Assembly (NCBI GenBank): GCA_900769075.1 | Contig: CAAGFE010000027.1 | Location: 1 to 18,538 of the forward strand | Origin: Clostridia bacterium | Lineage (GTDB): Bacteria > Bacillota > Clostridia > Christensenellales > Aristaeellaceae | DNA: 18,538 bases | Direction: 5' to 3' | Shown here: piece after piece, positions 1 through 7,512 of the stretch | How positions within the stretch are numbered: the stretch's first letter is position 1 | How the letters are laid out: every line of letters begins with the position of its first letter | Program-made: the position numbers and the translations under genes | Notes under the pieces: generated by a model | The model's input: only the letters and a program-made list of their open reading frames with translations | Databases searched by the model: none | What the model was told of the DNA's origin: nothing

Positions 1-3
1 AAA

Positions 4-104
4 GGTTTCGGCAAAGGCCGAAACCGCCCCGCCCGCGCGGCAAAGCCCCGCGATACGAATGAAGTCAGAGGGCCTGCGGGCCCTCCGACACCTCCCTGTG
101 AGGT
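4..104. repeat. Non-coding hairpin cluster at left edge
   Basis: No gene is visible in bases 1-237 apart from the araC-type promoter. The stretch holds successive inverted repeats. A 9-bp perfect stem lies at 4-12/17-25 with loop AAAG. A stem at 64-74/79-89 (one mismatch, A67/C86) has a TGCG loop at 75-78 closed by C-G. A short stem at 90-94/100-104 follows. The TGCG loop with its C-G closing pair recurs in two hairpins at the right edge of the window. The elements could be the 3' end and terminators of a gene outside the window, or members of a dispersed palindromic repeat family; the sequence does not decide. Confidence 0.6.
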
Positions 105-109
105 TTTTT
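90..109 (+). terminator. Candidate rho-independent terminator of an upstream gene
   Basis: A 5-bp stem (90-94 with 100-104) and a 5-base loop are followed directly by a T run at 104-109. It lies downstream of the larger hairpin at 64-89. It would end a transcript entering from the left of the window. The stem is short, so its strength is uncertain. Confidence 0.45.
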
Positions 110-158
110 GACAGTCTGCCGTATTTGCATTTTTTGCGGGTGGGGGATTGAAATTTGC

Positions 159-187
159 TTGTATCCGCTTGCACTTTGTGCTACAAT
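159..187 (+). promoter_or_regulatory. Sigma-A-type promoter of the AraC-family gene
   Basis: A TTGTAT -35 element (159-164) and a TACAAT -10 element (182-187) are separated by exactly 17 bp. Transcription would start near 194 and leave a leader of about 44 bases. GCTTG is repeated 10 bp apart (157-161 and 167-171) across the -35 region, one helical turn, which could be a weak regulator-binding pattern. Confidence 0.7.
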
Positions 188-237
188 AAAAACAACAACG
201 GAGGAGCAACACGAAGGAGCGCTGGAAGGAGAGCCGC

Positions 238-1173
238 ATGAAGCATAAACCGATCATCAGCGCGGAGGAAAAGCACCTGTTTGCGTCGGGGTTCCGCGTC
301 ACCCAGGGAGATCAGGAATTTGTCACCTACCCGGAGAACACCTCCATCCGCATCTGGCATGGGTATGTTCCCGATGACTACGAGCAGCATTTCCACTCCG
401 CGGTGGAGGTCATCCTGCCCCTGCGGGGCGAGGTGGCCGTAGAACTGGCCAAGACGGTTTACCATGTCCGCGAGGGGGAAATCATCATGATCCCCGCCGG
501 CTTCACCCACGGCCTCCATATGGGCGAGGGCAGCGAACGGGAGCTGATCCTCTACGAGCCGAACGGTGTGTTCACGATGAAGGAATTCAGCGCCTTCCGC
601 CAGATGATGGCCAAGCCCGTCTACCTGGACATGGAGCATCCCTGCCGGGAGCAAGTGCGGTCGATCTTCTTTGAAATCATCGGCGTGCATCGCAGCGGCG
701 CGCTGCTGAGGAATCTGCACAATTATGGGCTGCTGCTGGAAATCTATGCCATTCTTGGAGAGCATTACCTGGCCACAGGCGCGACGGCGGCGGAGATGAA
801 CACACTGCATCGCCAGCTTTCCGGCGAGGATGCCTTCAATCGCGCCCTGGATCATCTCAACAAGAATTACATGGACGATTTGACCCTGGACAGTCTGGCG
901 GCCTACGCAGGCTTTTCCCGCTATACCCTGTCGCGGATGTTCCGCCAGCACACCGGCTCGACCTTCACCCAGTACCTGTCCAAGCGCCGGGTCGGGATGG
1001 CGATGGAGCTGCTCTCCGGCACCCGGATGCCCGTCACGCAGGTGGCGCTCCAGTGCGGGTTCAACTCCATTGCGACCTTCAACCGGGTGTTCCGGGAGGT
1101 GAGGGGCTGCACGCCGACGCAGTACCGCGGGATTTACAGCGGGCAAGCCAAGGGGGACGGAAACACCGTCTGA
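238..1173 (+). CDS. AraC-family transcriptional regulator with N-terminal cupin
   Basis: A 311-residue one-component regulator. The N-terminal part (about residues 45-100) is a cupin-type sensing domain: HFHSAVEVILPLRGE (51-65) carries the His/His/Glu pattern seen in AraC/RhaS-type effector pockets, and a GEIIMIPAGFTHGL stretch follows. The C-terminal 100 residues (about 200-298) form the double helix-turn-helix DNA-binding domain: LDSLAAYAGFSRYTLSRMF for the first HTH and VTQVALQCGFNSIATFNRVF for the second, ending in the usual TPTQYR. The ATG at 238 is set by an AAGGAG site 6 bases upstream. Such proteins usually sense a sugar and activate carbohydrate genes. The convergent GH27 gene makes a glycoside effector plausible, but the sequence does not prove a link. 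Family assignment is firm; the effector is unknown. Confidence 0.93.
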   Translation: MKHKPIISAEEKHLFASGFRVTQGDQEFVTYPENTSIRIWHGYVPDDYEQHFHSAVEVILPLRGEVAVELAKTVYHVREGEIIMIPAGFTHGLHMGEGSERELILYEPNGVFTMKEFSAFRQMMAKPVYLDMEHPCREQVRSIFFEIIGVHRSGALLRNLHNYGLLLEIYAILGEHYLATGATAAEMNTLHRQLSGEDAFNRALDHLNKNYMDDLTLDSLAAYAGFSRYTLSRMFRQHTGSTFTQYLSKRRVGMAMELLSGTRMPVTQVALQCGFNSIATFNRVFREVRGCTPTQYRGIYSGQAKGDGNTV

Positions 1174-1181
1174 TATACACA

Positions 1182-1225
1182 AAACCGCCTGCAAGCGCTG
1201 AGAGCCTGCAGACGGTTTGTTTTGT
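1182..1225. terminator. Bidirectional terminator between convergent AraC and GH27 genes
   Basis: A 12-bp stem (1182-1193 with 1207-1218) has one imperfect pair, C1188/A1212, which is C-A on the + strand but a G-U wobble on the minus strand. The loop is 13 bases. T-rich tails follow on both sides: TTTGTTTTG on + and TTTTGTGTAT on minus. It sits between the stop codons of two convergent genes and probably serves both. Confidence 0.75.
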
Positions 1226-1245
1226 TATGGGGGATTCTGCTCCTG

Positions 1246-2490
1246 TTATTTCACCAGGTACACGATGGCGTCGTGGGCGGTCAGCACGGCGGACAGGCCC
1301 TCCTTGGCGCTGAGGACCTCACCGGTCCATAGGGCAAGGGCTTTCTCGCCGCCTTCGTATTGTGTGGCGGCCACGGAAACCGTCCGCGTTTCGTCCGACA
1401 GGTTGAACAGGGCCACATACACGCCCTGACCGTCCCGGCGCGGCGCCACCCAGGCGGATTCCTCCTCCGTCGTCCACAGGGGATGCCCCGAGAAGCTCTC
1501 CTTGCCGATGGCCAGCACGTCCGCGTTTGTCAGCAGTCTGTTGGTGAAGGCATCATTCTTGGTCAGCTCACCGCCGATCATCAGCGGTGAGCGCATCATG
1601 GACCACAGGGTCATCATGGTGCGCTGCTCGGCAGGGGTGAATTTGGTCCAGCCGTCGGGGTTGTCGCACTGGCGCAGCGCGCCCAGGGGGAGCATGTCCG
1701 CATCCGGCCAGTGTCCCGGTGCAGCATGGATGCACCACTTCTCCGCCCGCTCGAACATGGCCTTGAGCAGCCGCCAGTCGTCCCAGAAATCATCGGTGAT
1801 GCGCCACATGTTGGCGTATTTTTTGAGGTGCTCGGCCTGTTCCACGGGGGCAGGGCCGGGGGAGAGAGACAGCACCATGTCGCGCCCGGACGCGCGGCAG
1901 GCCTCGGAAATCAGCTCAATTTCCCGACGGCAATGGGGGTATTCCCGGGCAATGTCATCGCACTTGATGAAGTCCACGCCCCACTGCGCATAGAGCCTGA
2001 AGATGCTGTTGTAGTAGTCCCGGGCAGCGTCCTTCTGGCAGCGCAGGCCGTACATGTCCGGGTTCCAGGAGCAGATGCTGTTGGGGTTGGCCGCCTCGTG
2101 GCAGAAATGCTCGCTGTCCTTGATGGGCAGGTGCCTGTGGGCCGCCATCCGGGGCATGCCGCGCATGATATGGATGCCGAACTTCAGCCCCAGGCTGTGC
2201 ACATAATCCGCCAGGGGCTTGAAGCCCGCGCCGTTCGCTGCCGAAGGGAAGCGGTTTTCGGCCGGGAGCAGGCGGCCGTATTCGTCCATCGTGACGGTGG
2301 AAAAGGGCTCGTACTGGTGATTAAGTGCGGTCGGCTGATACCACTGGATGTCAACAACGACGTATTCCCAGCCGTAGGGCTTCAGATGCTCGGCCATGTA
2401 TTCCGCGTTCTGGCGGACGATGCTCTCGGTGACGGCGGCACCGTAGCAGTCCCAGCTGTTCCAGCCCATCGGGGGATGCTGTGCGATCAT
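1246..2490 (-). CDS. Glycoside hydrolase family 27, alpha-galactosidase-like
   Basis: A 414-residue retaining glycosidase of the GH27 (clan GH-D) type, a (beta/alpha)8 barrel followed by a C-terminal beta domain from about residue 330. The N-terminal signature is PMGWNSWDCYG (7-17). VVVDIQWYQ lies at 44-52. WGVDFIKCDD (170-179) carries the expected nucleophile in the K-x-D position (Asp178). WRITDDFWDDW (229-239) carries the likely acid/base Asp234. There is no signal peptide, so the enzyme should act in the cytoplasm on imported galactosides. The ATG at 2490 has a GGAGG site 9 bases upstream. Predicted activity is release of terminal alpha-galactose, but GH27 also contains N-acetylgalactosaminidases and isomalto-dextranases, so substrate specificity is not settled. 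It is a single gene between its own promoter and terminator. Confidence 0.88.
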   Translation of the reverse strand: MIAQHPPMGWNSWDCYGAAVTESIVRQNAEYMAEHLKPYGWEYVVVDIQWYQPTALNHQYEPFSTVTMDEYGRLLPAENRFPSAANGAGFKPLADYVHSLGLKFGIHIMRGMPRMAAHRHLPIKDSEHFCHEAANPNSICSWNPDMYGLRCQKDAARDYYNSIFRLYAQWGVDFIKCDDIAREYPHCRREIELISEACRASGRDMVLSLSPGPAPVEQAEHLKKYANMWRITDDFWDDWRLLKAMFERAEKWCIHAAPGHWPDADMLPLGALRQCDNPDGWTKFTPAEQRTMMTLWSMMRSPLMIGGELTKNDAFTNRLLTNADVLAIGKESFSGHPLWTTEEESAWVAPRRDGQGVYVALFNLSDETRTVSVAATQYEGGEKALALWTGEVLSAKEGLSAVLTAHDAIVYLVK

Positions 2491-2527
2491 TTGTTTTTAC
2501 CTCCATCTACGGGGATATTCTGGCGAG

Positions 2528-2556
2528 AAGATACCATATCTGCTGGAAAAAGTCAA
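2528..2556 (-). promoter_or_regulatory. Promoter of the GH27 gene with a dyad over the -10
   Basis: Read on the minus strand, TTGACT (2551-2556) and TATCTT (2528-2533) are 17 bp apart. A 5-3-5 palindrome, AGATA-CCA-TATCT (2529-2541), covers the -10 region and could be an operator. The -35 element directly abuts the terminator of the preceding YeiH-type gene. Confidence 0.65.
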
Positions 2557-2582
2557 GCAAAAAGCTCCCCCGGGTGGGGAGC
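2555..2582 (-). terminator. Rho-independent terminator of the YeiH-type gene
   Basis: A 7-bp GC-rich stem (2576-2582 with 2564-2570) and a 5-base loop, followed on the minus strand by TTTTTGCTTGA. It lies 8 bases after the stop codon. Its T tail runs up to the -35 element of the next gene. Confidence 0.82.
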
Positions 2583-2589
2583 AACGGGC

Positions 2590-3651
2590 TCAGACGAACA
2601 GCTCCAGCCAGCCCATGAGATGCATCACATATTCCACCCCGATGGCCACGATCACGACCAGCGCGGAAATGATGAAGCCGTGGAGCATCGGCGCGATGCC
2701 GGACTTGCTCATCTCCTTGAAGGAGGTGTTCAGGCCGATGGCAGCCAGCGCAGCGACCATGAGGAACTTGGACAGATCCTTCAGCACGTCGGACACGGCG
2801 TCGGGGATCAGGCCAACGCTTTTCAGGGCGCTCATTGCCAGGAAGCCCACGATGAACCAGGGGAAGAGCTTCTTGACGGACACATTCGCCTTGATCTCAG
2901 CGGCGGAACCGGCGGCCTGGGCCTCCCTGCGCTTGATGCGCACGTTGATCAGGGCGAAAATCAGCACCGTCGGAATGATGGACAGGGTACGGGTCAGCTT
3001 GACCATGGTGGCGAAATCGCCTGCCGCCTCGGAGAAGGCAAAGCCTGCAGCCACCACGCTGGAGGTGTCGTTCACCGCCGTGCCGGCCCACAGACCGTAA
3101 GCGATGTCGGTCAGCCCCATGGCGCGGCCCATGATGGGGAAGAGGATGATCATCGCCATGTCAAAGAGGAAGGTGGCGCTCATGGCGTAGGCGATGTCGG
3201 TGTCTTTCGCGTCAATGGTGGGCGCGATGGCAGCAATCGCGCTGCCGCCGCAGATGCCGGTGCCCGCGCTGATCAGGTTGGACAGCTTCCAGTTCAGGCC
3301 CAGCGCCTTGCCGATAAAATAGCCGCCGCCGAAGCAGGTCAGCAGGGTGAAGGCCATCACCATCAGGCTCATCTTGCCCACGTTGAGGATGACGCCGATG
3401 GACAGCCCCGCGCCCAGCAGGATGATGGCGAACTTCAGCAGCTTCTTGCTGGTGAAGGTCAATCCGGGCTTGAAGGCGGCGGTGGGCTGCCACAGGGCGT
3501 TGATGCCCATGCCGATGAACATGGCGATCACCGCCGCGCCGATGATGTGGATGGGCAGCAGCCCTTCAATCAGCCGGGCCACCGCGGCGATGATCACTGC
3601 CATGCCAATGCCGGGAAGATAGGAAGCGTATCGTTTCAGACTTGCCTGCAT
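2590..3651 (-). CDS. YeiH-family putative sulfate exporter (UPF0324)
   Basis: A 353-residue integral membrane protein of about ten helices, the normal length for the YeiH/UPF0324 (PSE) family. Family hallmarks are present: GTGICGGSAIAAIAP (130-144), GTAVNDTSSVVAAG (190-203) and VKLTRTLSIIP (217-227), with a Lys/Arg-rich cytoplasmic segment after residue 236. The family is annotated as putative sulfate exporters; relatives have been linked to export of sulfate or sulfite released from organosulfur compounds, so here the substrate is inferred by family only. The ATG at 3651 has a near-perfect AAGGAGG 7 bases upstream. No sulfur-metabolism or LysR-type gene is adjacent, and the gene has its own promoter and terminator. 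Confidence 0.9.
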   Translation of the reverse strand: MQASLKRYASYLPGIGMAVIIAAVARLIEGLLPIHIIGAAVIAMFIGMGINALWQPTAAFKPGLTFTSKKLLKFAIILLGAGLSIGVILNVGKMSLMVMAFTLLTCFGGGYFIGKALGLNWKLSNLISAGTGICGGSAIAAIAPTIDAKDTDIAYAMSATFLFDMAMIILFPIMGRAMGLTDIAYGLWAGTAVNDTSSVVAAGFAFSEAAGDFATMVKLTRTLSIIPTVLIFALINVRIKRREAQAAGSAAEIKANVSVKKLFPWFIVGFLAMSALKSVGLIPDAVSDVLKDLSKFLMVAALAAIGLNTSFKEMSKSGIAPMLHGFIISALVVIVAIGVEYVMHLMGWLELFV

Positions 3652-3685
3652 GGGAAAACCTCCTTCGTTGCGTTCACACCGACCT

Positions 3686-3714
3686 ATCTTATCACAGTTG
3701 ATGCTTGATGTAAA
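3686..3714 (-). promoter_or_regulatory. Promoter of the YeiH-type gene
   Basis: Minus-strand TTTACA (3709-3714) and TAAGAT (3686-3691) are spaced by 17 bp. The predicted start is near 3679, giving a leader of roughly 28 bases with the ribosome-binding site in it. Confidence 0.6.
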
Positions 3715-3727
3715 GGTGCTGAGCAGA

Positions 3728-3750
3728 ATAAAAACCTAAAAAGGATAGGT
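3728..3750 (-). terminator. Weak candidate terminator of the MATE gene
   Basis: A 5-bp stem (3746-3750 with 3734-3738) with a 7-base loop is followed on the minus strand by TTTTTATT. It lies 5 bases beyond the MATE stop codon. Placement and T tail fit a terminator, but the stem is short and AT-rich. Confidence 0.4.
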
Positions 3751-3754
3751 ATTT

Positions 3755-5167
3755 TCAGCCAACCCGGCTGGGCTCGGCAGAGCGTTTTGCATCCGCCTCA
3801 CAAGCCGGGTAAAGGCGGCTCCGCAGACGATTCATGACCGTGAAATAGCAGGGCAGGAGGAAGGCGTCCGCCAGGATCCAGGCGGCAGGATTGGCCCACA
3901 CCGCCGCGTTGAAGCCGAAGAAGGGCACCAGCACGATGGCGACAAAAGCACGGCCGATCAGCTCCATCAGACCGGCAATCATGGCCACGGTGGTGTAGCC
4001 AAGCCCCTGGATGGTGAAACGCACGATGTTCACGAAGAGCAGCGGGATGTAGAGCAGGCTGTTGACGACGAGGAACTGCTGGGCCTTGTCCAGCACGCTC
4101 TGGATGATGGCGGGATCCTCCGCGTCCACAAAGAGGGACACCATGCCCTTGCCGAAGAAGAAGATCACCGCAAAGGCCAGCACGCAGTAGATGCAGCCCA
4201 CCAGAGAGACGGATTTCAGCCCCTGGTCGATGCGGTCAAGCTTTTTCGCGCCCACGTTCTGTCCGGCAAAGGTGGCCATGGAGCTGGCCAGCGCGTCAAA
4301 GACGATGCAGAACAGCATGCTCAGTTTGCCGGCGGCAGTCACGGCAGCCACAGCAATGGTGCCCAGGCCGTTCACCGCGACGGTCACGGTGACCGAGCCG
4401 ATGGCGGTGATGGAATACTGCAGGCCAAAGGGAAGGCCCATGCCCAGCAGGCGGCGGACAAAGGGGGTGCGGATGCGCTTGTCATCAGCGGACATCTTCA
4501 GCTCGGGGAAGGAGCGGGTCAGCACCCACAGGCACCACAGCCCGCTGACCAGCTGGCTGATGATGGTGGCCCAGGCCGCGCCGGCCACGCCCATGCGGAA
4601 CACCAGGATGAACAGCAGATCCAGCACGATGTTCATCAGCGCGGCGATCACGATGGCCAGCATGGGGGTTCGGCTGTTGCCCAGGGAGCGCATCACGCCG
4701 GCGGACATATTGTACAGCACCGTCGCAGGGATGGCGAAGAACACCGGCTGAATATAGCCAACCGCCATGTCCATCAGTTCATCCTGGGTGTTCATCAGCC
4801 TGAGCAGCAGGGGGCTGCCAAATCCGGTAAACAGGCTCATCGCGGCGGAGAAGAGGGCGCACAGGTACACCGAGTGCATCACGAACCGGCGCAGCTCGGT
4901 GGCGTTCCTTGCGCCCTTGGCCTGGGCGATGGGAATGGAAAAGCCTGAGCAAAGCCCCATGCAGAAGCCGTTGATCAGGAAATTCAGCGAGCCGGTGGAG
5001 CCGACGGCTGCCAGCGCGTCATACCCCAGAAAACGCCCGACGATGGCGGTATCCACAAAGCTGTACAGCTGCTGGAAAAGGAAGCCGCCCAGCAGCGGGA
5101 GGGAGAAGCCGATCAGCAGCTTCATCGGCGATCCTTGGGTCAAATCACGGTCTGCATTGCGTGCCAT
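3755..5167 (-). CDS. MATE-family multidrug efflux transporter
   Basis: A 470-residue polytopic membrane protein with about 12 predicted helices in two homologous halves, the standard length for MATE (NorM/DinF-like) antiporters, which expel cationic drugs or metabolites using Na+ or H+ gradients. N-terminal features typical of clostridial members are visible: DLTQGSPMKLLIGFSLPLLGG, then QQLYSFVDTAIVGRFLG. The second-half counterpart begins near FGLQYSITAIGSVTVTVAVNGLG. The reading frame stays open up to 5338, but ATG 5167 is chosen because it has an AAGGA site 7 bases upstream, gives the family N-terminus, and lies downstream of a candidate promoter at 5240-5268. The 57-residue upstream extension has no family resemblance. 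The transported substrate cannot be told from sequence. Confidence 0.92.
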   Translation of the reverse strand: MARNADRDLTQGSPMKLLIGFSLPLLGGFLFQQLYSFVDTAIVGRFLGYDALAAVGSTGSLNFLINGFCMGLCSGFSIPIAQAKGARNATELRRFVMHSVYLCALFSAAMSLFTGFGSPLLLRLMNTQDELMDMAVGYIQPVFFAIPATVLYNMSAGVMRSLGNSRTPMLAIVIAALMNIVLDLLFILVFRMGVAGAAWATIISQLVSGLWCLWVLTRSFPELKMSADDKRIRTPFVRRLLGMGLPFGLQYSITAIGSVTVTVAVNGLGTIAVAAVTAAGKLSMLFCIVFDALASSMATFAGQNVGAKKLDRIDQGLKSVSLVGCIYCVLAFAVIFFFGKGMVSLFVDAEDPAIIQSVLDKAQQFLVVNSLLYIPLLFVNIVRFTIQGLGYTTVAMIAGLMELIGRAFVAIVLVPFFGFNAAVWANPAAWILADAFLLPCYFTVMNRLRSRLYPACEADAKRSAEPSRVG

Positions 5168-5239
5168 GCCAATTTCCTTTCGATCATGAGGGTTCTTGAT
5201 GAACGCGGAAATCATCGAAATAGGGGAAAACCAACTGCA

Positions 5240-5268
5240 TATATAGCACATTCGGGCGGCTTGCGCAA
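5240..5268 (-). promoter_or_regulatory. Candidate promoter of the MATE gene
   Basis: Minus-strand TTGCGC (5263-5268) and TATATA (5240-5245) are 17 bp apart, and a TGTGC stretch just before the -10 resembles an extended -10 element. The -35 is weak. The predicted transcript starts near 5233 and would exclude the longer upstream reading frame. Confidence 0.45.
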
Positions 5269-5316
5269 GCGGGCAAATGTGGCGCATTTCATCCCGGAAT
5301 GACAATGCGGAACGCA

Positions 5317-5350
5317 CGAAAAAAGGGACAGGCGTCAATGCCTGTCCCTC
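5317..5350 (-). terminator. Strong rho-independent terminator of the surface-protein gene
   Basis: A perfect 10-bp stem (5340-5349 with 5324-5333) and a 6-base loop are followed on the minus strand by a run of six or more T before CGTGCG. It lies about 20 bases after the stop codon at 5369. Confidence 0.92.
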
Positions 5351-5368
5351 AGATAAACGGATGCGGGA

Positions 5369-7195
5369 TTACTGCTTGTCGTCCTTGCGGCGGCGGGTGT
5401 AGGTTGCCTCCTCTGCGGGGTCTTCCTGCGCGGCTGCCTCGGGATACAGCTCGGCCATCGCGTCGTTGACCGCGGTGGAATCATCTTCTGCAGCGGGGGC
5501 TTCCTCGGCCGGGGCTTCTTCCGCCGCGTCGGGCGCGGTTTCCTCCACGGGAGTCTCCTCATCGTCAGTGGGCATCGTGTGGCGCTTCTTGGAGGGCACG
5601 GCCTGGGTATAATCGCGGTAGCCGTCCAGCTCCAGATGATCGGAGGCCTTGGCGGACTGGGCGGCGTTCTTTGCCCGGCCAACCACGCCGATGATGATCA
5701 GCGCCAGCGCAGCCACGCCGATGCACAGGAACACCCACTGGCCGATGCTCATCACATGCTGAACGGTGGCCACATAGGGCGGGAGCCCGTCGCTGGTGGG
5801 GAGCTTCTCCATTTCAGGCACCTCGGGCATGGGGATCGGCACCAGGGTGGGAGCGGCTGTCGGGGTGGAGTGGATGATGCGGATCAGCGGGCTGTAGAAG
5901 GTTTCGGTTTCTTCCAGCTGATTCTTCATCGCAGCGTCAAAGCGGAAGTTGCCGGCCATCTCCACGCGCACATCCCGCACGAAGGAACGGCTCTCCCCGG
6001 CAGGGATGTTCTCGAAGGTATACAGATCCACCCCGGAAGCGGAAACTGTGACATTCGCCGCATCGATGGATGCGTTGTTGGTGACCGTCACGGTGAACTT
6101 CACCACATCGGGCAGGATGTAGATGATGGGCTTGTCCGCCTTGGCCTCAACGGTCAGACTGACGGCCTTGGAGGGATCCACGGCGGTGACGGTGATGCGG
6201 TCGGTGGCGGTTTCCACGGTAGAGCCGGAGGCCGACCCGGTCACGGTGAACTGGTAGGACACGCTCCTGGAAATGGCGACCTCCTTCTCCTGGGTGATGG
6301 TCTTGCCCGCCTCCACGGACAGACCGGTAAAGACGGTACCCAGGGTCGGGTCGGTCACGGTGATGTTTTCGTAGTTGGTTTTGCCGGTGTTCTTCAGCGT
6401 CAGCGTCAGCTTCACGGTATCGCCGGCATTGCCGCCCTTCTTGTCCGCGGCGAGGGTCGCGGTCAGCTTCACGTCGCCGTACTTGATCTTCTGACTGGCG
6501 ATGGTTTCGGTATAGGTCTTGCCGCCCGCCTTGTAGGAGATCGTGGCAGAGGAGGTGAGATCGCTCTTGCCCATGGTGACGGTAAAGACGTAGGTTTCCT
6601 TCTCGCCGGCCTTGACCAGATCAATCTTGCCGTTGGTCTTGGACACGGCGGTGGATTCCTTGATGACCACATCGGTCACATCGATGGTGCCGGTGTTGGC
6701 CACCTCGTAGATCACGGATACCTTCTGGCCGTTGCGGGCAATGGACGGCGTGATGAAGCGGTTGATCTCCACCTGGGCCACTGCGCCGGCATCCTCAATG
6801 GGATACGCATAGGTTTCCTCCTTGTGGGCGATGCTGCCATCTTCCGCCAGGTAGGAATAACGCAGGCCAAAGAGCACCCGGCCGTCCTTGATCTGGTCCT
6901 CGGTCACCATCCAGGTGCCTTCCCAGGTCTTCGTCTGACCGGCGGACAGGGTGGGGGTGCCAAAGTCGGAAATGATCTTGTTGTTGGGATAATACAGTGC
7001 CAGGGGACCGGGCATATCCTCGTCGGTGGTGTTGGAAACGCTGATATGGACCGTCACCTCCGCAGGGCCGGAGAAGCGTTTGGCAGAAAGGTCGATTTTC
7101 ACAGAAATCGGCGACTCCGCTGCCATCGCCGCGCTTGTCAGGCCAAGGACGATCAGGGCCACCAGCGCCATAAGAACCAGAAAACGCTTTTTCAT
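5369..7195 (-). CDS. Surface protein with four Ig-like (CARDB/DUF11-type) domains
   Basis: A 608-residue predicted cell-surface protein. Residues 1-25 are a signal peptide (MKKRF, a hydrophobic core, then AMA before cleavage). Four beta-rich Ig-like modules follow at about 30-130, 140-235, 240-340 and 345-440, each with the VxxxVxNTG or N-type strand pattern of CARDB/DUF11 domains. A Pro-rich stalk (444-475) leads to one membrane helix (487-505) and a cytoplasmic tail that is strongly acidic and Ala/Pro/Glu-rich (543-597) and ends in RRRKDDKQ. There is no sortase motif, so the helix is the anchor. Start choice is uncertain. ATG 7195 gives a classic signal peptide, but the best SD, AAGGAGG (7227-7233), fits an in-frame GTG at 7222 only 4 bases away, which would add nine residues. 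Function is unknown; an adhesive or envelope scaffold role is inference. Confidence 0.78.
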   Translation of the reverse strand: MKKRFLVLMALVALIVLGLTSAAMAAESPISVKIDLSAKRFSGPAEVTVHISVSNTTDEDMPGPLALYYPNNKIISDFGTPTLSAGQTKTWEGTWMVTEDQIKDGRVLFGLRYSYLAEDGSIAHKEETYAYPIEDAGAVAQVEINRFITPSIARNGQKVSVIYEVANTGTIDVTDVVIKESTAVSKTNGKIDLVKAGEKETYVFTVTMGKSDLTSSATISYKAGGKTYTETIASQKIKYGDVKLTATLAADKKGGNAGDTVKLTLTLKNTGKTNYENITVTDPTLGTVFTGLSVEAGKTITQEKEVAISRSVSYQFTVTGSASGSTVETATDRITVTAVDPSKAVSLTVEAKADKPIIYILPDVVKFTVTVTNNASIDAANVTVSASGVDLYTFENIPAGESRSFVRDVRVEMAGNFRFDAAMKNQLEETETFYSPLIRIIHSTPTAAPTLVPIPMPEVPEMEKLPTSDGLPPYVATVQHVMSIGQWVFLCIGVAALALIIIGVVGRAKNAAQSAKASDHLELDGYRDYTQAVPSKKRHTMPTDDEETPVEETAPDAAEEAPAEEAPAAEDDSTAVNDAMAELYPEAAAQEDPAEEATYTRRRKDDKQ

Positions 7196-7306
7196 TGCAT
7201 TGTCGGGTGAACGGAACTCCACCCTTCCTCCTTCCACGCCCAACAGAATGGGCACAGGGATCGCGTTGGCTGCATCATGTCATTTGTGATACAAACCGTC
7301 TATCCT

Positions 7307-7336
7307 ATTGTACTCGTAAACAGCGGCATCTGTCAA
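7307..7336 (-). promoter_or_regulatory. Near-consensus promoter of the surface-protein gene
   Basis: Minus-strand TTGACA (7331-7336), a perfect -35, and TACAAT (7307-7312) are separated by 18 bp. The predicted start near 7300 leaves a leader of about 80-105 bases depending on the start codon used. Confidence 0.8.
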
Positions 7337-7428
7337 GGTGAACAGGGCGGGAATTGTAAAACTTGGCGCAGATTTCGCGGGTTTTCGCCCTGTACAGCAG
7401 GAAAACAATGCATGCTTCCGCTCCGCCC

Positions 7429-7457
7429 TTCACAATTGAGGCGGATTGTGTTATACT
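7429..7457 (+). promoter_or_regulatory. Promoter of the M42 peptidase operon
   Basis: TTCACA (7429-7434) and TATACT (7452-7457) are 17 bp apart, giving a start near 7464 and a leader of about 49 bases. It is divergent from the surface-protein promoter, with 92 bp between the two -35 elements, so one regulator bound between them could affect both. Confidence 0.7.
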
Positions 7458-7512
7458 ATACAGAGTGCTATTGATCACAGCCGGAAGGTTCCGGCACATA
7501 AGGAGGAAATGC

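Noticed and set aside
1..237. tRNA or rRNA remnant in the left hairpin region
   Set aside because: No cloverleaf, CCA end or rRNA-like motif could be made out; the stems are simple local palindromes.
1711..3708. 665-codon + strand frame crossing the GH27 and YeiH-type genes
   Set aside because: It runs through two recognisable minus-strand genes plus their terminator and promoter, has no ribosome-binding site or domain, and has shadow-like composition.
5168..5338. 57-residue N-terminal extension of the MATE protein
   Set aside because: It would start upstream of the candidate promoter and inside the neighbour's terminator. ATG 5167 has a suitable ribosome-binding site and gives the family N-terminus.
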